A stretch of 64,000 bases of DNA from the NCBI RefSeq assembly GCF_002795245.1, contig NZ_PGVG01000017.1:62001-126000 (forward strand). The letters are read 5' to 3'. The notes under the pieces are model-generated. The model had not been told where the DNA came from. It saw only the letters and a list, made by a program, of their open reading frames with translations, and did no database searches. Both the position numbers and the translations under genes were made by a program. Positions 61,040-64,000 of the stretch are shown in pieces (position 1 is the first letter of the stretch; each line of letters starts with the position of its first letter). The stretch comes from Bradyrhizobium forestalis. Lineage in GTDB: Bacteria; Pseudomonadota; Alphaproteobacteria; Rhizobiales; Xanthobacteraceae.

Positions 61040-61298
61040 TTGGGCCCGCCTCGATGCGATGACGGACGAGGAATTGGAAGCTTCGATCGCAAACGACCCT
61101 GACTGGGCGGAGTTCAAGGACATCGATTGGTCAGATGCCGTATTGGTGATGCCGCCCAGGAAAAAGGCAATCTCGATCCGTGTCGATGAAGACGTTCTCG
61201 ACTTCTTCAAGCGCGAGGGCGAAGGCTATCAACGGCGCATGAACGCGGTGCTTCGCTCTTACATGGAACAGAAATCGAAACCGAAAAAGCGGGCTTGA
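60981..61298 (+). CDS. brnA: BrnA-family antitoxin
   Basis: This 105-residue antitoxin starts MKKEHIVKRRWGD and has the ribbon-helix-helix part KAISIRVDEDVLDFFKREG (about residues 64-82) followed by a C-terminal helix. It should bind BrnT and the palindrome before brnT. An alternative shorter start in the overlap (MTDEELEASIAND) is possible and would remove most of the overlap. Confidence 0.9.
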   Translation: MKKEHIVKRRWGDRRKGNTDWARLDAMTDEELEASIANDPDWAEFKDIDWSDAVLVMPPRKKAISIRVDEDVLDFFKREGEGYQRRMNAVLRSYMEQKSKPKKRA

Positions 61299-61329
61299 AC
61301 CGCGCCCGGTTCCACGCTTCCATATCCCC

Positions 61330-61893
61330 ATGTTCAGGACGTTTCGAGGCGGCCAGAGCGGGGGCTGGCGTGTGACCTCGATTTCATCAGTGACGGGCGA
61401 GCCCCTGCCCTTCGTGCCGGCGCTGTCGGTGACCGACAGCGAGGCCATCTCGTTGCCGCTGGTGCCCTCGCGCAATGCCTGGCGGCTGGCGGGGGTCGCA
61501 AGCAGCTTGCGCTACACCGAGCGGGCCGAGAAGCAGCAGCTCGTCGCCGTGCAGGCCGGTCTCGGCCGCATCGAGGCAACCAGCGCGGCGCTGATCCCGA
61601 TCCGCAAGTCGCAAGCCTGGTGGGAGCTGACGCAGGAAGAGCGCCGCAAGATCTTCGAGGACAAGTCGCACCACATCGCGAGCAGTCTCCGTTTCCTGCC
61701 CGCGATCGCGCGCCAGCTCTATCACTGCCGCGATCTCGGCGGCCCCTTCGATTTCCTGACCTGGTTCGAATTCGCACCCGCAGACGTCTCGCTGTTCGAG
61801 GAGCTGGTGGCGATGCTGAGGCGGACCGAGGAGTGGAGCTATGTCGAGCGCGAGGTCGACGTGCGCGTGGTGAAGGAAGTGCTGTCGGCCTAG
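61330..61893 (+). CDS. Chlorite-dismutase-family heme protein (short form)
   Basis: This 187-residue protein resembles the short, dimer-type chlorite dismutases known from Nitrobacter. Conserved are HHIASSLRFLPAIARQLYHCRD with the proximal heme His, followed by PFDFLTWFEFAPAD and YVEREVDVRVV. The region 55-100 (SSLRYTERAEKQ, KSQAWWELTQEERRKIFED) also fits. It could detoxify chlorite, or act in heme metabolism as other Cld-family proteins do. It lies 31 bp after brnA and overlaps the next convergent gene by 4 bp. Confidence 0.87.
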   Translation: MFRTFRGGQSGGWRVTSISSVTGEPLPFVPALSVTDSEAISLPLVPSRNAWRLAGVASSLRYTERAEKQQLVAVQAGLGRIEATSAALIPIRKSQAWWELTQEERRKIFEDKSHHIASSLRFLPAIARQLYHCRDLGGPFDFLTWFEFAPADVSLFEELVAMLRRTEEWSYVEREVDVRVVKEVLSA

Positions 61894-62288
61894 TGCTCCA
61901 GGAAGCGTCCGGACTCGATGCGCGGCAGATCCGTGACGGGCCAATTGTAGACGTAAGTCCAGGCTTTCTCGGCGGCTCCGTCGGGCAACGTGACGTCGAT
62001 CAGCTGCCGCAGATATTCCGTCGGCTCCGGAAAGCCCTCGCCGCAGGCTTCATACATGTCGAGCTCGCGCAGCAGCTCGTCGGCGACGCGCAGGCGAAAC
62101 AGCTCACCATGGACGATGTCCGTCGGCGCATCCGAGAGCAGCAAGCCCGGATAATGCTTCACCAGCACGAGCCGGCCGCGGCAGGTCGCCTCCCCAAGAA
62201 AATCCGCATGGGCCGAGAGCAGCCGCGCCATCGGATGATCAAAGCCGCGCATCAAGGTGCCGTAGACGAAGAGACGATCGGAGGTCAT
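61890..62288 (-). CDS. Gamma-glutamylcyclotransferase-like protein
   Basis: This 132-residue protein has the GGCT/AIG2 signature LFVYGTLMRG near residues 6-15 and a conserved Glu in LDMYEACGEG. Family members cyclise gamma-glutamyl amino acids. The real substrate is uncertain because many small AIG2-like proteins are untested. Its stop overlaps the cld stop convergently, sharing CTAG. Confidence 0.85.
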   Translation of the reverse strand: MTSDRLFVYGTLMRGFDHPMARLLSAHADFLGEATCRGRLVLVKHYPGLLLSDAPTDIVHGELFRLRVADELLRELDMYEACGEGFPEPTEYLRQLIDVTLPDGAAEKAWTYVYNWPVTDLPRIESGRFLEH

Positions 62289-62363
62289 GGTGTTCTAATG
62301 TTGCGACGTCGATGCAATACCGTTACTCCGTTTACACACGTTATTGTTTCATAGGCAATCAGG

Positions 62364-63167
62364 ATGGACCTGCACACGGCCGACGCGGCCGATCAGCTGC
62401 TCGGCGAGGGCGACGTTGCGCCGGTGCATGAAGTGAATGCGGCGGGCCAATCGCCCTTCCTGCTCACCGCGGATCACTACGGACGGGTGCTGCCGCGCGC
62501 GCTCGGCGATCTCGGCGTCGCGGAAAGCGAGCTTGTCAGGCACATCGCCTGGGACATCGGCATCGCCGGCGTCGCCGAGCGGCTCGCCAGGATGCTCGAC
62601 GCACATCTGATCGCGCAGCGCTATTCGCGGCTTGCGATCGACTGCAATCGTCCACCCGGTGTCGCAAGCTCGATCCCTGTGATCTCCGAGGCGACCGCCA
62701 TCCCCGGCAATGAGAATCTGGTGGCCGCGGCCAAGGAGAGGCGCCGGCGCGAGATCTTCGATCCCTATCACGGCCGGATTGCCGCAGCGATCGATGCGCG
62801 GGTGCAGGCGGGCAAGCCGACGGTGCTGGTGGCGTTGCACAGCTTCACGCCAGTCTATTACGGCGATCCGCGGCCCTGGCACATCGGCACGCTCTATCAC
62901 CGCGACACGGTGCTGCCGCGGCTGATGCTGCAGCACCTGCGGGGCGAGAGCGACCTCGTCGTCGGCGACAACCAGCCCTATGCGGTGAGCGACATCACCG
63001 ACTACACCATCCCCGTCCACGGCGAGGCGCGCGGGCTGATCAACACCGGCATTGAAATCCGCCAGGACCTGATCACCGACGAGAGCGGCCAGCAGCAATG
63101 GGCCGAGCGGTTGGCGCGGATCCTTCGCGCGATCGAGGCAACGCTGCGCAAGGAAGGAATGGCCTGA
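62364..63167 (+). CDS. N-formylglutamate amidohydrolase-family protein
   Basis: This 267-residue hydrolase has the metal-binding ADHYGRVLPRALG and WDIGIAG segments, DCNRPPG, the His in ALHSFTPVY and a C-terminal GLINTGIEIRQDLI. The family removes formyl groups from N-formylglutamate, the last step of one His pathway, but many members are of unknown use. No hut genes are adjacent. It ends 3 bp before the convergent LysE gene. Confidence 0.88.
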   Translation: MDLHTADAADQLLGEGDVAPVHEVNAAGQSPFLLTADHYGRVLPRALGDLGVAESELVRHIAWDIGIAGVAERLARMLDAHLIAQRYSRLAIDCNRPPGVASSIPVISEATAIPGNENLVAAAKERRRREIFDPYHGRIAAAIDARVQAGKPTVLVALHSFTPVYYGDPRPWHIGTLYHRDTVLPRLMLQHLRGESDLVVGDNQPYAVSDITDYTIPVHGEARGLINTGIEIRQDLITDESGQQQWAERLARILRAIEATLRKEGMA

Positions 63168-63170
63168 TGG

Positions 63171-63788
63171 TCATTTCGCCCGTGTCAGCGCCAGCCAGAT
63201 GCCGCCGCCGATCATGAAGCCGCCGGAGATGCGCGACATCATCCGCGTGCGGCGGGCCGAGAAGAATTTTCGGGCACGCCCGGCGGCGATGGCGTAGAGC
63301 GCATCCGTCATCACCGCCGTGACCATGAAGGTGGCGCCCAGCAGCGCGACTTGCGGAAAGTGCGGCTGGTTCATGTCCATGAACTGCGGGATGAACGCGC
63401 CAAAGAACACCAGCACCTTCGGATTCGACAGCAGCACCAAAAATCCCTGCAGGAAGAAGCCGCCGCGCGGCGGCGGTGGCGGCGCCTTGACGTCGACGCC
63501 CTCGACCGGCGCCCAGATCAGCTTGATGCCGAGCCAGACCAGATAAGCGGCGCCGGCAAAGCGCACCCAATCGAACCAGTAGCCCATGGTCGCCATCAGC
63601 GAGGTCAGGCCGACCGCGACGATGCCGATGACGATGGCAAGACCAGCTTGCGCGCCGGCAACGTTGGTCAGCGCCGCGCGCGTGCCATGGCGCAGCCCGT
63701 TGGCGATGACGAGGGTGACGATCGGCCCAGGCAGCAGCGCCAGCGCAATGCAGGCGGCGACGAAGGCGAGATAGGCTTGCATGGACAT
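63171..63788 (-). CDS. LysE/RhtB-family exporter
   Basis: This 205-residue protein has six predicted helices and the family start FVAACIALALLPGPIVTLVIANG (LPGP motif). It also has GTRAALTNVAGAQAGL and a central FLVLLSNPKVLVFFGAFIPQF. A Pro-rich stretch (APPPPPRGG) is in the cytoplasmic loop. Three ATGs are clustered at 63791-63782; 63788 is taken. It is divergent from the ArsR-type gene at the window edge. Confidence 0.87.
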   Translation of the reverse strand: MSMQAYLAFVAACIALALLPGPIVTLVIANGLRHGTRAALTNVAGAQAGLAIVIGIVAVGLTSLMATMGYWFDWVRFAGAAYLVWLGIKLIWAPVEGVDVKAPPPPPRGGFFLQGFLVLLSNPKVLVFFGAFIPQFMDMNQPHFPQVALLGATFMVTAVMTDALYAIAAGRARKFFSARRTRMMSRISGGFMIGGGIWLALTRAK

Positions 63789-63880
63789 CATGGGAAGGAC
63801 TCGGCTGGGGGCGGTTTGCGCATTAATGCATGGCGAGGGCTGGAACGGAAGATGTTCCCCCTCTCCCTGATTTTCGCGGC

Positions 63881-63910
63881 TTGACATGCAACCATTTGGT
63901 TGCCTATCAT
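63881..63910 (+). promoter_or_regulatory. Promoter with built-in operator of the ArsR-type gene
   Basis: TTGACA (63881-63886) and TATCAT (63905-63910) are 18 bp apart. Between them lies the palindrome GCAACCATTTGGTTGC (63888-63903), placed for self-repression. The ATG follows only 7 bp later, so the transcript would be leaderless or have a very short leader. Confidence 0.7.
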
Positions 63911-63917
63911 CGCTGCC

Positions 63918-64000
63918 ATGGATGAGGTCTTCAAAGCGCTCGCCGACGCGTCACGACGCTCGCTCTTGGACAGGCTTCACGCCAGGAACGGCCAGACATT
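63918..64000 (+). CDS. ArsR-family regulator, N-terminal part (cut by window edge)
   Basis: The 27 visible codons read MDEVFKALADASRRSLLDRL and on, the start of an ArsR-type winged-helix regulator (FKALADxxRRxLLDxL). Only this part is in the window. The palindrome in its promoter fits such a regulator. Confidence 0.85.
   Translation, partial: MDEVFKALADASRRSLLDRLHARNGQT

Overview
The window looks like a chromosomal piece of a Bradyrhizobium-type alphaproteobacterium. Supporting evidence is the high G+C coding DNA, the hup/hyp uptake-hydrogenase gene order typical of Bradyrhizobium and Rhizobium, FixK- and NifA-type sites, a DnaG without zinc ligands, and the intergenic repeat families common in Bradyrhizobium. 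The genus is inferred from gene content, not from a search.

Region 1 (1-20,059, all on the minus strand) is a complete uptake [NiFe]-hydrogenase locus. In transcription order it is hupN (nickel permease), a DUF3422 membrane protein, hupUV (H2 sensor), hupSLCDF (structural enzyme, cytochrome b, protease, chaperone), hupGHIJK (assembly factors), hypABFCDE and a 5' part of hypX that runs off the window. hupS has a -24/-12 (sigma54) promoter, and a FixK/FNR-like box lies before hupG. HupS carries the supernumerary cysteines of oxygen-tolerant enzymes, and HupV ends at its last metal-binding His.

Region 2 (20.3-24.0 kb) holds modD, a broken modA, an SDR gene, a YqeB/EF2563-like gene and a small Bfd-type [2Fe-2S] protein. 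Three -24/-12 promoters and TGT-N10-ACA (NifA-type) sites surround these genes. This suggests an undescribed nitrogen-fixation-linked module beside the H2-recycling genes.

Region 3 (24.0-37.2 kb) begins at the 3' half of a tRNA-Lys gene with its terminator, which looks like an integration scar. It contains an eight-gene minus-strand operon (CoA-transferase A/B, BisC-like molybdenum enzyme, AhpD-like protein, hot-dog protein, class II aldolase, PfkB kinase, SDR). Opposite lies an ABC importer with a fused double permease, followed by an IclR regulator. Two near-identical palindromes in the divergent promoter region are the likely IclR operators. The substrate is unknown.

Region 4 (37.2-45.6 kb) has acetyl-CoA synthetase with a small partner, a bifunctional PBP1A and two exported unknown proteins. 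It is punctuated by three copies of a short repeat, the last touching the 3' end of tRNA-Glu(CTC).

Region 5 (45.6-64 kb) is mostly core genome: rluD, rpoH, an amidase, a diguanylate cyclase, two LysE exporters, a receiver protein, an MltB-type transglycosylase, rpoD, dnaG, a brnTA toxin-antitoxin pair, a chlorite-dismutase-family protein, a gamma-glutamylcyclotransferase-like protein, an N-formylglutamate amidohydrolase-like protein and the start of an ArsR gene. It also holds a 22-residue Lys/Ala-only peptide gene, several palindromic intergenic repeats and a decayed DUF393 gene.
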